Positions 17,763 to 26,265 of a stretch of DNA of 64,000 nucleotides are shown here, piece after piece. Position numbers and translations under genes: made by a program. Location of the stretch: contig NZ_JACHNB010000001.1 in assembly GCF_014205225.1 (NCBI RefSeq), positions 5,251,501-5,315,500 on the forward strand. Direction: 5' to 3'. Source of the stretch: Actinoplanes octamycinicus (GTDB taxonomy: Bacteria > Actinomycetota > Actinomycetes > Mycobacteriales > Micromonosporaceae). The notes beneath the pieces were generated by a model. It was not told the DNA's origin, made no database searches, and was given only the letters and a program-made list of their open reading frames with translations. How positions within the stretch are numbered: the first letter of the stretch is position 1; each line of letters opens with the position of its first letter.

Positions 17763-18566
17763 TCAGCCGGCGCGGGGCTGCGAGTCCGGTGGGGTGGCGG
17801 TGAGGTGGGCCGGGGTGGTGCGGCGTAGCTGGGTCTGCAGGGTGAGGCGGTCGCCGCGGAAGCGGATCCACTCCAGGTCGACCGGGCGCCCGTCGGCCAG
17901 GTGGGTGACCCGCTCGACCATGAGCAGGGCGGCCCGGTCGGTCACGTCGAGCAGGGCGGCGCAGTGCGGGTCCGCGTTGACCGCTTCGACGCTGACGTCG
18001 GCGTGCCCGAGGCTCTGCCCGGTCAGCTCCTCGATCAGCACGAACACGTCGCGGTGTGCCAGGTCCTCGCCGAGCAGCGGGACCCCGATGTCCTGCGGCA
18101 GGTAGGTCAGGTCGAGCGAGACCGGCACCCCGTTCAGGCTGCGGACCCGTTCCAGGTAGACCACCTGCTCGCCGTCCGGTACCCGCAGCCGCCGGGCCAC
18201 CACGGCCGGCGGGTGGATCACGGTCAGCGTGCGTACCTGGTTGGTGATCTCGCCGTGCTCGTGCAGCGTCTCGGCGAGCCCGGCCAGCCGGTTCAGCCCG
18301 TGCCCGTACTTCCCGGAGACGACCAGCGTGCCCACGCCGGGCAGCCGTTCCACCAGGCCTTCGGCGGCCAGCAGCCCGAGCGCCTCGCGCACGGTGTTGC
18401 GGGAGGCGGCGTAGTCCCGGCACAGCATCGACTCGCCGGGCAGCGCCCCGTCCCCGAACGCCCCACCGAGCACCTGATGGCGCAGCACGTCGGCGACCTG
18501 CCGGGCGCGGTCGGCCCGGCGGCGGCGCGCCTCGGTCAGCGCCGTCGTCTGCGGTTGCGGTGTCAT
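17763..18566 (-). CDS. GntR family regulator, HutC/UTRA type
   Basis: 267 residues. The winged helix occupies about 15-85 (GESMLCRDYAASRNTVREAL), and a UTRA effector-binding domain follows (about 100-250: VVYLERVRSLNGVPVSLDLT). The start is uncertain: ATG 18566 is preceded directly by GGAGGGG with almost no spacing, and GTG 18575 lies just upstream. It lies on the same strand upstream of the ferredoxin/transporter/flavoprotein operon and is its most likely regulator. A CCTAT-N7-ATAGG palindrome upstream suggests autoregulation. Confidence 0.85.
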   Translation of the reverse strand: MTPQPQTTALTEARRRRADRARQVADVLRHQVLGGAFGDGALPGESMLCRDYAASRNTVREALGLLAAEGLVERLPGVGTLVVSGKYGHGLNRLAGLAETLHEHGEITNQVRTLTVIHPPAVVARRLRVPDGEQVVYLERVRSLNGVPVSLDLTYLPQDIGVPLLGEDLAHRDVFVLIEELTGQSLGHADVSVEAVNADPHCAALLDVTDRAALLMVERVTHLADGRPVDLEWIRFRGDRLTLQTQLRRTTPAHLTATPPDSQPRAG

Positions 18567-18584
18567 CCCCTCCACGCCGTGAAA

Positions 18585-18601
18585 CCTATTAACCTCATAG
18601 G
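18585..18601. promoter_or_regulatory. Candidate GntR operator
   Basis: CCTAT at 18585-18589 and ATAGG at 18597-18601 form an inverted repeat around seven bases, 19 bases upstream of the GntR start. GntR-family operators are usually short palindromes of this kind. Confidence 0.4.
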
Positions 18602-18752
18602 AAAAGTGGAAGAGGCATGCGCCTGCGCCACCTTTGTGCCCCGTCGTCGCGTCGATGACCAGCGCAAATGCTCGTCTCCGTGGTAGTTGCGCCGCGAAAG
18701 ACGTCCGCATGCTGGAACCAGTCAGCCCACCGGATGTCACCAGGTCACCGAG

Positions 18753-18816
18753 GCGCAACCGAAGGTTGCGCTTTGGAGGGGATCGGCCTACCGTAAGCCG
18801 CAACAAAAGGTTGCGG
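18753..18816. promoter_or_regulatory. Two related palindromes upstream of the SRPBCC-ArsR pair
   Basis: GCGCAACC-GAA-GGTTGCGC (18753-18771, perfect 8-bp arms) and CCGCAAC-N5-GTTGCGG (18798-18816, perfect 7-bp arms) share the core GCAAC...GTTGC and are centred about 45 bases apart. They flank the probable promoter and end just before the ribosome binding site. They are good candidate operators for the ArsR protein encoded downstream. Confidence 0.6.
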
Positions 18817-18825
18817 GAGGGTGTT

Positions 18826-19287
18826 GTGGAGCTGGGGACCATCGAGCGGGAGATCTACATCGACGCCACGCCTGAGGTGGTGTTCGACGTGGTCAGCAGT
18901 CCGGAACATGTCAAGGGGTGGTGGCCGGACGACGCGGACTACGACCCGGTGCCCGGCGGCGCCGGCACGATCAGGTTCGGTGACTGTGCCGCCGGGGGGA
19001 AGGTCGAGCAGTTCAGCGTGGTCGACGCGATCCCGCCGAAGCTGTTCGCCTTCCGCTGGACCCACGAGCTGGGTGAGCCGGCCACCGAGGGGAACTCGCT
19101 GCTGGTCACCTTCGAGCTGACGCCGTCCGGGAGCGGCACGCTGCTGCGGATGACCGAGACCGGCTTCCGGGAGCGCGGCTGGTCGCAGGCCGTGCTGGAG
19201 CAGTGCTACCGGGAGCATGTCACCGGCTGGGACCACTTCCTGCCGCGGATCGCACCCTACGCCGCCACGCTGCGGGGCCGGGCGTGA
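18826..19287 (+). CDS. SRPBCC (AHSA1-like) domain protein
   Basis: 153 residues with the START/AHSA1 fold pattern: IEREIYIDATPEVVFDVVSS at the start, a central FAFRWTHELG strand, and a C-terminal helix (WSQAVLEQCYREHVTGWDHF). Such proteins bind small hydrophobic ligands. GTG 18826 is preceded by GGGAGGG at proper spacing; the upstream open frame has no support. Its stop overlaps the ArsR start (GTGA). The gene order SRPBCC-ArsR under shared palindromes is a recurrent actinobacterial arrangement. Confidence 0.85.
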   Translation: MELGTIEREIYIDATPEVVFDVVSSPEHVKGWWPDDADYDPVPGGAGTIRFGDCAAGGKVEQFSVVDAIPPKLFAFRWTHELGEPATEGNSLLVTFELTPSGSGTLLRMTETGFRERGWSQAVLEQCYREHVTGWDHFLPRIAPYAATLRGRA

Positions 19288-19622
19288 CCACCGCGGTCGA
19301 CGACGATCTCTGGTCGGCGATCGGCGACCCGACCCGCCGCCGGATGCTCGACCTGCTGCTCGCCGACGGCGAGGGCACCGCCACCACGCTCAGCCAGCAG
19401 ATGACCGTCACCCGTCAGGCGATCGCCAAGCACCTCGCCGTCCTCGACCGGGTCGGCCTGGTCCAGGGCACCCCCACCGGCCGGGAGAGGCGGTACCGCG
19501 TGGACGACCAGCAACTGGCCCGAGCCGTCGCGCAGCTCACCTCGGTGGGCTCCGCCTGGGACGCCCGCCTGCGCCGCATCAAGCGCATCGCCGAGGCCGT
19601 GCAGAAGACCAAGAATCCTTAA
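19284..19622 (+). CDS. ArsR/SmtB family transcriptional regulator
   Basis: 112 residues. Winged helix with recognition segment MTVTRQAIAKHLAVLDRVGL and wing GRERRYRV. The usual metal-site cysteines (ELCVCDL) are absent, so it is probably not a metal sensor. It begins at GTG 19284, overlapping the SRPBCC stop by four bases. It likely represses its own operon by binding the GCAAC/GTTGC palindromes at 18753-18816. Confidence 0.88.
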   Translation: MTTAVDDDLWSAIGDPTRRRMLDLLLADGEGTATTLSQQMTVTRQAIAKHLAVLDRVGLVQGTPTGRERRYRVDDQQLARAVAQLTSVGSAWDARLRRIKRIAEAVQKTKNP

Positions 19623-19704
19623 GACCGATTTCGGTACGCGGAAAGCACCGTGGCGCCGGGGCGATCCAGGCCCCGGCCCCGCGGCGTCCCGTGATCGACG
19701 GTGG

Positions 19705-20154
19705 TCAGTCCAGGCAGAACTCGTTGCCCTCGGGATCCGTCATCACGATGTGTCCGGCCTCCAGCGGCGGCGCCGGCTCCCGCCGGTTCACCCGGGTGGC
19801 GCCGAGCCCGATCAGCCGCGCCGCCTCCGCCTCCAGGGCCGCCATCCGCTCGTCCCCGGTGAGCCCGGGCGCCACGCGCACGTCGAGATGCACCCGGTTC
19901 TTGGCGGCCTTCCCCTCCGGAACCCGCTGGAAGAACACCCGCGGCCCGGCGCCTTTCGGGTCGACCACCGCGTTGGCGTCGTTGTGGCGCTCCGGCGGAA
20001 TGTTCATCGCCTCCAGGGCCTGCACCCACGAGTCGAACCCGGGCGGCGGCCCCTGCGTCTCATAGCCGAGCGCCTCCGCCCAGAACCCGGCCAGCCCCAG
20101 CGGGTCAGCGCAGTCGATCGTGATCTGAACCTCACGTGCAGTCTCAGGACTCAT
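19705..20154 (-). CDS. VOC (glyoxalase/bleomycin-resistance) family protein
   Basis: 149 residues with two beta-alpha-beta-beta modules: VQITIDCADPLGLAGFWAEA near the N-terminus and the closing GHIVMTDPEGNEFCLD. This is the Glyoxalase_6-like variety common in actinobacteria, with usually unknown substrate. ATG 20154 has GGGAGG upstream. The open frame continues upstream into palindrome-array DNA, which is not part of the gene. Confidence 0.85.
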   Translation of the reverse strand: MSPETAREVQITIDCADPLGLAGFWAEALGYETQGPPPGFDSWVQALEAMNIPPERHNDANAVVDPKGAGPRVFFQRVPEGKAAKNRVHLDVRVAPGLTGDERMAALEAEAARLIGLGATRVNRREPAPPLEAGHIVMTDPEGNEFCLD

Positions 20155-20213
20155 CCGGCAAGCCTCCCGCACATTGCGGCCACCTCCTGTCCTGAAGCCG
20201 AGAATCGTCGAGG

Positions 20214-20530
20214 GGCTGGGCGTGACGGGTGTTTCGGGGGTCGTGAGGCACCCGTGGGAGCCAGCCGGAGTGCCGCGAGGCGCGCTGCGGTCCGGGCCAA
20301 GAGCGCGTGTCGCGGTGCTGGGCTGGGCGTGACGGGTGTTTCGCGGGGTGTGAGGGACCCGTGAGAGCCAGCCGGGCTGCCGGGAGGCGCGCTGCGGTCC
20401 GGGGGCCAGCGCGTGTCGCGGTGGTGGGCTGGGCGTGACGGGTGTTTCGGGGGGTGTGAGGGACCCGTGGGGGCCAGCCGGACTGCCGGGAGGCGCGCTG
20501 CGGTCGGGGCCACGAGCGTGCCTCGCGGTG
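20214..20530. repeat. About 107-bp tandem array of palindrome family 1, inverted orientation, three copies
   Basis: GGCTGGG recurs at 20214, 20321 and 20427 (spacings 107 and 106). Each unit reads GGCTGGGCGTGACGGGTGTT, a loop, then CCCGTG...CCAGCCGG and a flank with GGCGCGCTGCGGTCCGGGCC. Reverse-complemented, the flank matches that of the 44.5-kb array, so the element occurs in both orientations. Most of the gap 20155-20668 is this array plus the family-2 repeat. Confidence 0.9.
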
Positions 20531-20535
20531 CGGGC

Positions 20536-20626
20536 GGCGGACCCGCACGACGCGCGTGGCGGTCGTGCGGGGGCCGGGCCTCGCGGGCCGGCTGCCACGG
20601 GGCTCCGAGTCGTACCGGAAAAGGAA
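20536..20626 (+). repeat. 90-bp interspersed repeat (family 2)
   Basis: GACCCGCACGACGCGCGTGG through GCTCCGAGTCGTACCGGAAA, directly following the palindrome array. It is nearly identical at its right half to the copy at 6347-6436. Confidence 0.8.
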
Positions 20627-20668
20627 CCTGGAACGGGCGAGGCGGCGTCGCGGCAGCGGGGATGGTGG

Positions 20669-21301
20669 TCAGGCGGCCGGCGGGCCGACGTGGTCGTCGA
20701 GCCAGTGGCGCAGCGGCAGGCTCCCGCGGAGGAAGTCGACGATCTTCTTCTGCGCGGCGGCGGTGCCCAGCCACGCGGCCGGCGGCCACTCCTTCCAGGT
20801 GATCAGGCCCTTGTGGCGGAGCAGCTCGATCCGCGGATGATCTTTCGGGTAGCCGCGCGGCGCGGTCTTCAGGGTGCCGTGCCCCTGGACGCCGAAACCG
20901 GCCTTCTCAATCCGGGCGATGACCTCGGTCAACTCGGCGCCGGTCCGGTCGTCCACGACGGCCCGCCGATAGCGGTCCAGCTGAGCGGGGTCCATCTGGT
21001 AGTACCCGGACCCGGCCGCCAGCCCGTCCGCGGACAGTTGCAGGTAGCCGCCCGCGTTCAGCCACGCCCCCAGATGCGTCTTGTAGGGCGACTTGTCCTT
21101 GCTGAACCGCACGTCCCGGTACGGCCGGAAGATCTTGCCCGGACCGAACTCCGGCTCCAGCGCCGCCAGCAGCTCCTCCATCGGGCCGCGCACCCGGGTC
21201 TCGTAGAACTCGAGGTGCTTGGTCCAGTACGTCTTCGAGTTGTCGGCGGCGAGGCCCTCGTAGAACTCGAGCGCCTCCGCCGGCCAGCCGCGGAACGTCA
21301 T
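20669..21301 (-). CDS. DUF2461 domain-containing protein
   Basis: 210 residues matching the DUF2461 family, whose function is unknown. Diagnostic stretches are FRPYRDVRFSKDKSPYKTHL and the GSGYYQMDPAQLDRYRRAV region. It starts at ATG 21301, only 17 bases from the divergent MFS gene start at 21319, so the promoters overlap and transcripts may be leaderless or begin inside the neighbour. The 3' side meets repeats rather than another gene. Confidence 0.9.
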   Translation of the reverse strand: MTFRGWPAEALEFYEGLAADNSKTYWTKHLEFYETRVRGPMEELLAALEPEFGPGKIFRPYRDVRFSKDKSPYKTHLGAWLNAGGYLQLSADGLAAGSGYYQMDPAQLDRYRRAVVDDRTGAELTEVIARIEKAGFGVQGHGTLKTAPRGYPKDHPRIELLRHKGLITWKEWPPAAWLGTAAAQKKIVDFLRGSLPLRHWLDDHVGPPAA

Positions 21302-21318
21302 GGGTGTAAAGGTATGGC

Positions 21319-22461
21319 ATGTTCACGGTCTTCCTCGTCGCGCTGTGCCTGCGCCCGGCGATCACCGCGGTGGGCCCGCTGCTGCCGCAGATCGGCGTGG
21401 CCGAGGGGCTGGGGGAGACCGCGCAGGGCGTGCTCGGCGCGCTGCCGCTGCTGGCGTTCGCCGCGGTGTCACCGCAGGTGCACCGGCTGTCCGGGCGGCT
21501 CGGGATGGAGCGCGCGGTGCTGGTGGCGCTGCTGGTGCTGGCTGCCGGGGGGATCGTCCGGTCGTACACCGGGCCTGCCGGGCTGTGGGCCGGCACGCTG
21601 ATCGTCGGCTGTGCGATCGCGGTCGGCAACGTGCTGGTCCCGGCGATCGTGAAGCGTGACTTCGCGAGCAACGTGTCCCGGGCGACCGGGGTCTACACGG
21701 CCTGCCTGACCCTCGCCGCGGCGACCGCCTCGGCGGTGGCGGTGCCGCTGGCCGACGCGGCCGACTGGCGGCTGTCGCTGGCGGTCTGGTCCGGGCCGGC
21801 GCTGGCCGTGGCCGTGGCGTGGGCTCCGCGCGCTCGTCACCCGACACCCCATGTCACGAAAAATCCGGCAAGAGTCTGGCGGCAGCCACACGCCTGGGCG
21901 CTGACCGCCTTCATGGGGTTGCAGTCGACCACGTTCTACCTGCTGGTCACCTGGCTGCCGACGATCGAGATCGCGGACGGCGTCCCGGAGCGGACCGCCG
22001 GCCTGCACCTGTTCGTCTACCAGGGGATGGGCATCGTCGGCGGGCTGACCATCCCGCTGCTGCTGCGCGACCCGCGGCGGCGGATCGCCGGCGCGGTCAC
22101 CTCCAGCGTCCCGGTGCTGGTCGCCGTGCTCGGCCTGCTGTTCGCCCCGGCGCTGACCGTGCTCTGGGTGGTGGTCGCCGGCCTCGGCCAGGGCGCCGCG
22201 CTGGTCGCCGCCCTGACCCTGATCACCCTGGGCGGGCGCACCCCGGCCGAGACCACCAAGCTGTCCGGGATGGCGCAGTCGCTGGGCTACCTGCTGGCGG
22301 CGACCGGCCCGGTGCTCGCCGGGCTGCTGGCCGAGCGGACCGGCGGCTGGACCGCGAGCCTGGTGGCGGTCGCCGTGCTGGCGTTGCTCCAGCTGACCGC
22401 CGCGGCGGTGGCCGGCCGCGGCGACCGCCGGCGCCACGAGCTGGTGACCGCCGCCGGTTAG
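21319..22461 (+). CDS. MFS transporter, CynX/NimT type
   Basis: 380 residues, about twelve hydrophobic segments, opening LCLRPAITAVGPLLPQIGVA as in CynX/NimT (cyanate/nitroimidazole) transporters. A central charged loop (PRARHPTPHVTKNPARVWRQ) separates the halves. ATG 21319 has no strong ribosome binding site. The TAG stop overlaps the TAA stop of the convergent nitroreductase by two bases and the genes by four. Substrate unknown. Confidence 0.85.
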   Translation: MFTVFLVALCLRPAITAVGPLLPQIGVAEGLGETAQGVLGALPLLAFAAVSPQVHRLSGRLGMERAVLVALLVLAAGGIVRSYTGPAGLWAGTLIVGCAIAVGNVLVPAIVKRDFASNVSRATGVYTACLTLAAATASAVAVPLADAADWRLSLAVWSGPALAVAVAWAPRARHPTPHVTKNPARVWRQPHAWALTAFMGLQSTTFYLLVTWLPTIEIADGVPERTAGLHLFVYQGMGIVGGLTIPLLLRDPRRRIAGAVTSSVPVLVAVLGLLFAPALTVLWVVVAGLGQGAALVAALTLITLGGRTPAETTKLSGMAQSLGYLLAATGPVLAGLLAERTGGWTASLVAVAVLALLQLTAAAVAGRGDRRRHELVTAAG

Positions 22462-23264
22462 TGCGACGGCAGGCCGAGCCGCTCCAGGATCTCCCGGAGC
22501 CGGTGCCGGCCGGCCATCGACTCCGGGCCGCGCAGCCGGGCCAGCACCCGGTCGCTCCAGCCGCCGGCCAGGCCGTACCTCTCGTTGTAGGCGGCCAGCC
22601 GCGCGTCGTAGGCCGGGATGTGCGCGTCCGCCTCGTCGGCCCGGTAGACCTCGTGGTGCAGGACCGCCGCCTGCGGCAGCCGCGGTTTCACCCCGGCCGG
22701 CTCGTCCGGGTCCGGCGTGCCGACGGCCAGGCCGAAGGCGGCCACCGTGTGCGGCGGCAGCCGCAGCTCGGCGGCGATCTCCTCGGGGTGGTTGCGGACG
22801 CCGCCGACGAAGACCGAGCCGAGGCCCAGCGACTCGGCGGCGAGCACCGCGTTCTGCGCCGCGAGTGCCGCGTCCACGAAGGTGAGCACGGTGCTCTCCA
22901 GGTAGTCCGCGGCCTCGACCGCGGTGCCGGCGCGCCGGGCCAGCCGGCGGGCCCGGTCCAGGTCGGCGATCCAGACCAGGAAGAGCGGGGCCTGGGCGAT
23001 GAACGCCTGGTTGCCGGCCAGGGCGGCGAGCCGGGCCCGGCGGTCCGGGTCGCGGACCGCGACCACGCTCCAGGCCTGCAGGTTCGACGAGGTGGGGGCG
23101 GACTGCGCGGCGGCGACCAGCGCGGTCAGCTCGTCGGCGGTGACGTCGCGGCCGGTGAAGCGGCGCACCGAGCGGCGGGCCAGTTGCAGCCGCAGCGTGT
23201 CGGTGAGCACGCCGAGGCGGGCTTCGGGGTCGCCGTAGCGGGCGGTGGTGAGCAGGTCGGACAC
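22458..23264 (-). CDS. NADPH-dependent nitroreductase/flavin reductase
   Basis: 268 residues of the nitroreductase fold: FMN-contacting RRSVRRFTGRDV near 32-43, APTSSNLQAWSVVAVRD, and the GLGSVFVGGVRNHPEEIAAE segment, as in NfsA/Frp-type enzymes. I choose GTG 23264 because AAGGAG lies five bases upstream; GTG 23270 lies inside that site. It is divergent from an SsuD-like flavin monooxygenase with 73 AT-rich bases between. It may supply reduced FMN to that enzyme, an inference from position. Confidence 0.8.
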   Translation of the reverse strand: MSDLLTTARYGDPEARLGVLTDTLRLQLARRSVRRFTGRDVTADELTALVAAAQSAPTSSNLQAWSVVAVRDPDRRARLAALAGNQAFIAQAPLFLVWIADLDRARRLARRAGTAVEAADYLESTVLTFVDAALAAQNAVLAAESLGLGSVFVGGVRNHPEEIAAELRLPPHTVAAFGLAVGTPDPDEPAGVKPRLPQAAVLHHEVYRADEADAHIPAYDARLAAYNERYGLAGGWSDRVLARLRGPESMAGRHRLREILERLGLPSH

Positions 23265-23337
23265 GGGCACTCCTTGCGTCGGGCGGCTTCCATATATTAG
23301 CTATAGAGTGAATAGGAAATACGCCGGGAGGCCGCTG
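23265..23337. promoter_or_regulatory. AT-rich divergent promoter region
   Basis: TTCCATATATTAGCTATAGA and GTGAATAGGAAATACG make this one of the few AT-rich stretches in the window. TAATAT on the minus strand and TATAGA on the plus strand are plausible -10 elements for the nitroreductase and monooxygenase genes. Confidence 0.4.
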
Positions 23338-24378
23338 ATGAGTTCCGAATTCCTCTGGTACATCCCCAACCAGGACCGTCCCGGACACCGCGGCGACGAC
23401 GTGGTCGCCGGGCACAACAGCCTGGACACCCTGACCAGCCACGCGCTCGCCTGCGAGCAGCACGGCTGGGGCGGCGCGCTGATCGGCACCGGCTGGGGCC
23501 GCCCGGACACCTTCACCGTGGCCACCACGCTGGCCGCCCGCACCACCACGTTCCAGCCGCTGATCGCGGCCCGCCCGGGTTACTGGCGGCCGGCCCACTT
23601 CGCCTCGTCCGCGGCCACCCTGCAGCACCTCACCGGCGGCCGGGTGCTGATCAACATCGTGTCCGGCAAGGACAATCTGGCCGCCTACGGCGACACCGAG
23701 GGGGACCAGGCCCATCGGTACGGCCGGACGCGCGAGTTCCTGCGCATCGTGCGCCGGCTCTGGACCGAGGAGAACGTCACCTACCAGGGCGAGCACTTCC
23801 AGGTCACCGACGCCACCGTGGTGCCCCGGCTGGCCAAGCCGCCACGGCTGTACTTCGGCGGCGCCTCGCCGGCCGCCGAGCGGGTCGCCGCGGCGGAGGC
23901 GGACGTCCAACTGTTCTGGGGCGAGCCGCTGGACGGCGTACGGGAAAGGATCGACCGTCTCCGGCAGCTCAGCCGTGAGCTGGGCCGCGAGCATCCGCCC
24001 CTGGAATTCGGCCTGCGGGTGACCACGCTGGTCCGGGACACCACCGAGCAGGCCTGGGCGGACGCCGAGGCGAAGGTCGCCGAGATGGCCCGCACGGTCC
24101 AGGCCGACCCGATCCGCAAGGGCGCGGTCGGGCAGCAGCGGCTGCTCGACCTGGCCGAGCGCGGCGAGGTCCTGGACGACAACCTCTACACCGCGCCGGG
24201 CCGGTTCGGTGGCGGCGGCGCCGGCACCACCTGGCTGGTCGGCTCGGCGCAGGACGTGGCCAAGTCCCTGCGGAAATACCAGGACCTGGGGATCAGTCAC
24301 TTCGTGCTGTCCGACACGCCCTACCTCCCGGAGATCAGAAGGCAGGGCGATCAGCTGCTGCCGCTGCTCAGAGCCTGA
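23338..24378 (+). CDS. LLM-class flavin-dependent monooxygenase, alkanesulfonate monooxygenase-like
   Basis: 346 residues of the bacterial luciferase-like TIM barrel, closest in pattern to SsuD/Msu[38 protein letters not shown], and [20 protein letters not shown]. SsuD releases sulfite from alkanesulfonates using FMNH2. It is somewhat shorter than E. coli SsuD (381). ATG 23338 follows GGGAGG. The 3' end overlaps the convergent chemoreceptor gene by 11 bases. An SsuABC-like transporter lies 7-9 kb away, so a local organosulfur theme is possible. Confidence 0.85.
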   Translation: MSSEFLWYIPNQDRPGHRGDDVVAGHNSLDTLTSHALACEQHGWGGALIGTGWGRPDTFTVATTLAARTTTFQPLIAARPGYWRPAHFASSAATLQHLTGGRVLINIVSGKDNLAAYGDTEGDQAHRYGRTREFLRIVRRLWTEENVTYQGEHFQVTDATVVPRLAKPPRLYFGGASPAAERVAAAEADVQLFWGEPLDGVRERIDRLRQLSRELGREHPPLEFGLRVTTLVRDTTEQAWADAEAKVAEMARTVQADPIRKGAVGQQRLLDLAERGEVLDDNLYTAPGRFGGGGAGTTWLVGSAQDVAKSLRKYQDLGISHFVLSDTPYLPEIRRQGDQLLPLLRA

Positions 24379-25981
24379 AGCCGGCGACCAGTTCGCGCAG
24401 CTCGCTGCTGGTCCGGGCCAGGTTGGCCGCGTTCTGCTGTGCCTGGTTGACCACCGCGGTGGTGGTGCCGACCGCGGTCGCCACCCCGGCGATGCTGGTG
24501 GCGATCGACGTGCTGCTGTCCGCCACCTCGGCCACGTTGCGGCCCATCTCGCTGGTCGTGGCGGTCTGCTCCTCGACGGCCGCCGCGATCAGCGTCTGGA
24601 AGTCGCTGATCCGGGAGACCACCTCGCCGATCTGCCCGATCGCGCCGACCGCGTCCGCCGAGTCGGCCTGGATCGCCTGGACCAGCCGGCTGATCTCGTC
24701 GGTCGCCTTCGCGGTCTCCTGGGACAGCTCCTTCACCTCGCCGGCCACCACCGCGAAGCCCTTGCCCAGCTCACCGGCGCGGGCCGCCTCGATGGTCGCG
24801 TTCAGCGCGAGCAGGTTCGTCTGCTCGGCGATCGCGGTGATCATCGCGACCACCTTGCTGATCTCCGCGGACGACTCGCCCAGCTTGCCGACGGTCTGGT
24901 TGGTGCGGTCCACCACGCCGACCGCCTCGCCGGCCACCTTGGCGGCCTCGCCGGCGTTGCGGGCGATCTCGTCGATCGCCTGGGTCATCTCCGAGCTGCC
25001 GGCCTGCAGGGTCTGCACGTTGCCGGAGACGTGGTCGGCCGAGCCGGCCACGGCGGTGGCCTGGGAGTCCATCTCGGCGCTCGCCGCGGCGATCCGCGCG
25101 GACACCTCGGACAGCTCGCCGGAGGCGGTGGAGACGGTGCCGGCGTGCCCGGCGATCGCCGACATCGTCGCGCTGAGCGACTCGGCGGTCCGGTTCACCG
25201 CCGCACCGAGGCGGCCCAGCTCGTCCTTGCGGTCCAGCTCGACGCGCACGGTCAGATCCCGCTCGGCGAGTCGCTTGAGCGCCTCGACCACCCGGGCCAG
25301 CGGGCCGGTCACCGATCGGGTCACCCAGATGCCCATCAGCACCGCCAGCACCACCGCCAGGGCCAGTGCGATGGCGAGCATGCGCAGCGCGGCGTCGCGG
25401 ATCCGCTGCACCTCCGCGCGCAGCGCGTCGGCCCGGGCGTTGACCGATTCGTCCAGGGCCGCGGTCACATCCAGGACTTTTCCGTACGCGGCCCCGGCGT
25501 CCCCGCCGTTGATGCTGTCCATGGCCTTCTTCCGGCCGGCCTGGTCGTCGGTCGACAGCCACTCCATGACCTTGTCGTCCCAGACGAAGAAGCCGTCCCA
25601 GGCCGGCTTGAGCTTGGCGAACTCGGCCCGCTCCGCCTCGGTCATGTCCCCGGTGTGGGTGGTCCGGAGCCCGTCGTAGGTGGCGTCCTTCGCCTTCAGC
25701 TCACCCTGCCGGTTGTAGCCGTCCGGTCCGACGGCGAACGCGTAGCCGTACGCGCCCGCGTCCCCGACCACCAGAGCCTGCCAGCCGGTCACGTCCGCGG
25801 CGTTGAACTTGGCGGCCTGGATGTCGTCGCGCAGCCGCTCCAGCGCGGCCAGATCCTGCTCGGCGCCGACCTGCTGCCGCATGCCCCACCAGCCCACCCC
25901 TGCGGAGGTGACGATGAGGGCGGTCAGGACAAGATAGGACGCGCCGAGGCGTTTGCCGACGCTGACGTCACCGATGCGCAT
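24368..25981 (-). CDS. Methyl-accepting chemotaxis protein
   Basis: 537 residues. TM1 at about 14-34, an extracellular four-helix-bundle sensor to about 185, TM2 at about 190-212, HAMP to about 265, then a cytoplasmic signalling domain with the conserved hairpin tip [24 protein letters not shown] (written in two parts). No separate ligand motif is evident. ATG 25981 has GGGAGAGG upstream. It stands alone; no che genes are nearby. Chemoreceptors fit an organism with motile spores, as Actinoplanes has. Confidence 0.9.
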   Translation of the reverse strand: MRIGDVSVGKRLGASYLVLTALIVTSAGVGWWGMRQQVGAEQDLAALERLRDDIQAAKFNAADVTGWQALVVGDAGAYGYAFAVGPDGYNRQGELKAKDATYDGLRTTHTGDMTEAERAEFAKLKPAWDGFFVWDDKVMEWLSTDDQAGRKKAMDSINGGDAGAAYGKVLDVTAALDESVNARADALRAEVQRIRDAALRMLAIALALAVVLAVLMGIWVTRSVTGPLARVVEALKRLAERDLTVRVELDRKDELGRLGAAVNRTAESLSATMSAIAGHAGTVSTASGELSEVSARIAAASAEMDSQATAVAGSADHVSGNVQTLQAGSSEMTQAIDEIARNAGEAAKVAGEAVGVVDRTNQTVGKLGESSAEISKVVAMITAIAEQTNLLALNATIEAARAGELGKGFAVVAGEVKELSQETAKATDEISRLVQAIQADSADAVGAIGQIGEVVSRISDFQTLIAAAVEEQTATTSEMGRNVAEVADSSTSIATSIAGVATAVGTTTAVVNQAQQNAANLARTSSELRELVAGFRL

Positions 25982-26183
25982 GAACCTCTCCCGGACTGTG
26001 GTACCAGTCAGTCGGCAGGAAACGCCCCGGGCTGAGCTTCCGGCCTGTGATCCACCCCCCCAGCCTTCCCGCACGGTCCGCCGCGCTTCCGCTCCGCCAT
26101 CTCCGGTACGCCGGGAGCCTGGTCCCGCCAAGCCGCTCCGCACGGCCGCCTCCCCCCGAGGCCACCCCGCGCCTCGGATGTCC

Positions 26184-26236
26184 GGCTGGTTCTGAGAGGT
26201 GCTTCCACGAGCCCGAGACACCTCTCAGAACCAGCC
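26184..26236. repeat. Palindrome family 1, single copy with a variant stem
   Basis: GGCTGGTTCTGAGAGGTG at the left is matched perfectly by CACCTCTCAGAACCAGCC at the right. The stem changed from ACGGGTG to AGAGGTG on both sides, and the internal loop seen elsewhere is fully paired. It lies 29 bases beyond the stop of the sugar-binding protein gene, where it may act as a terminator. The rest of 25982-26265 holds no gene I can see. Confidence 0.85.
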
Positions 26237-26265
26237 GAGGCCGGGGCAGCCCCGCGAGGAACCGG

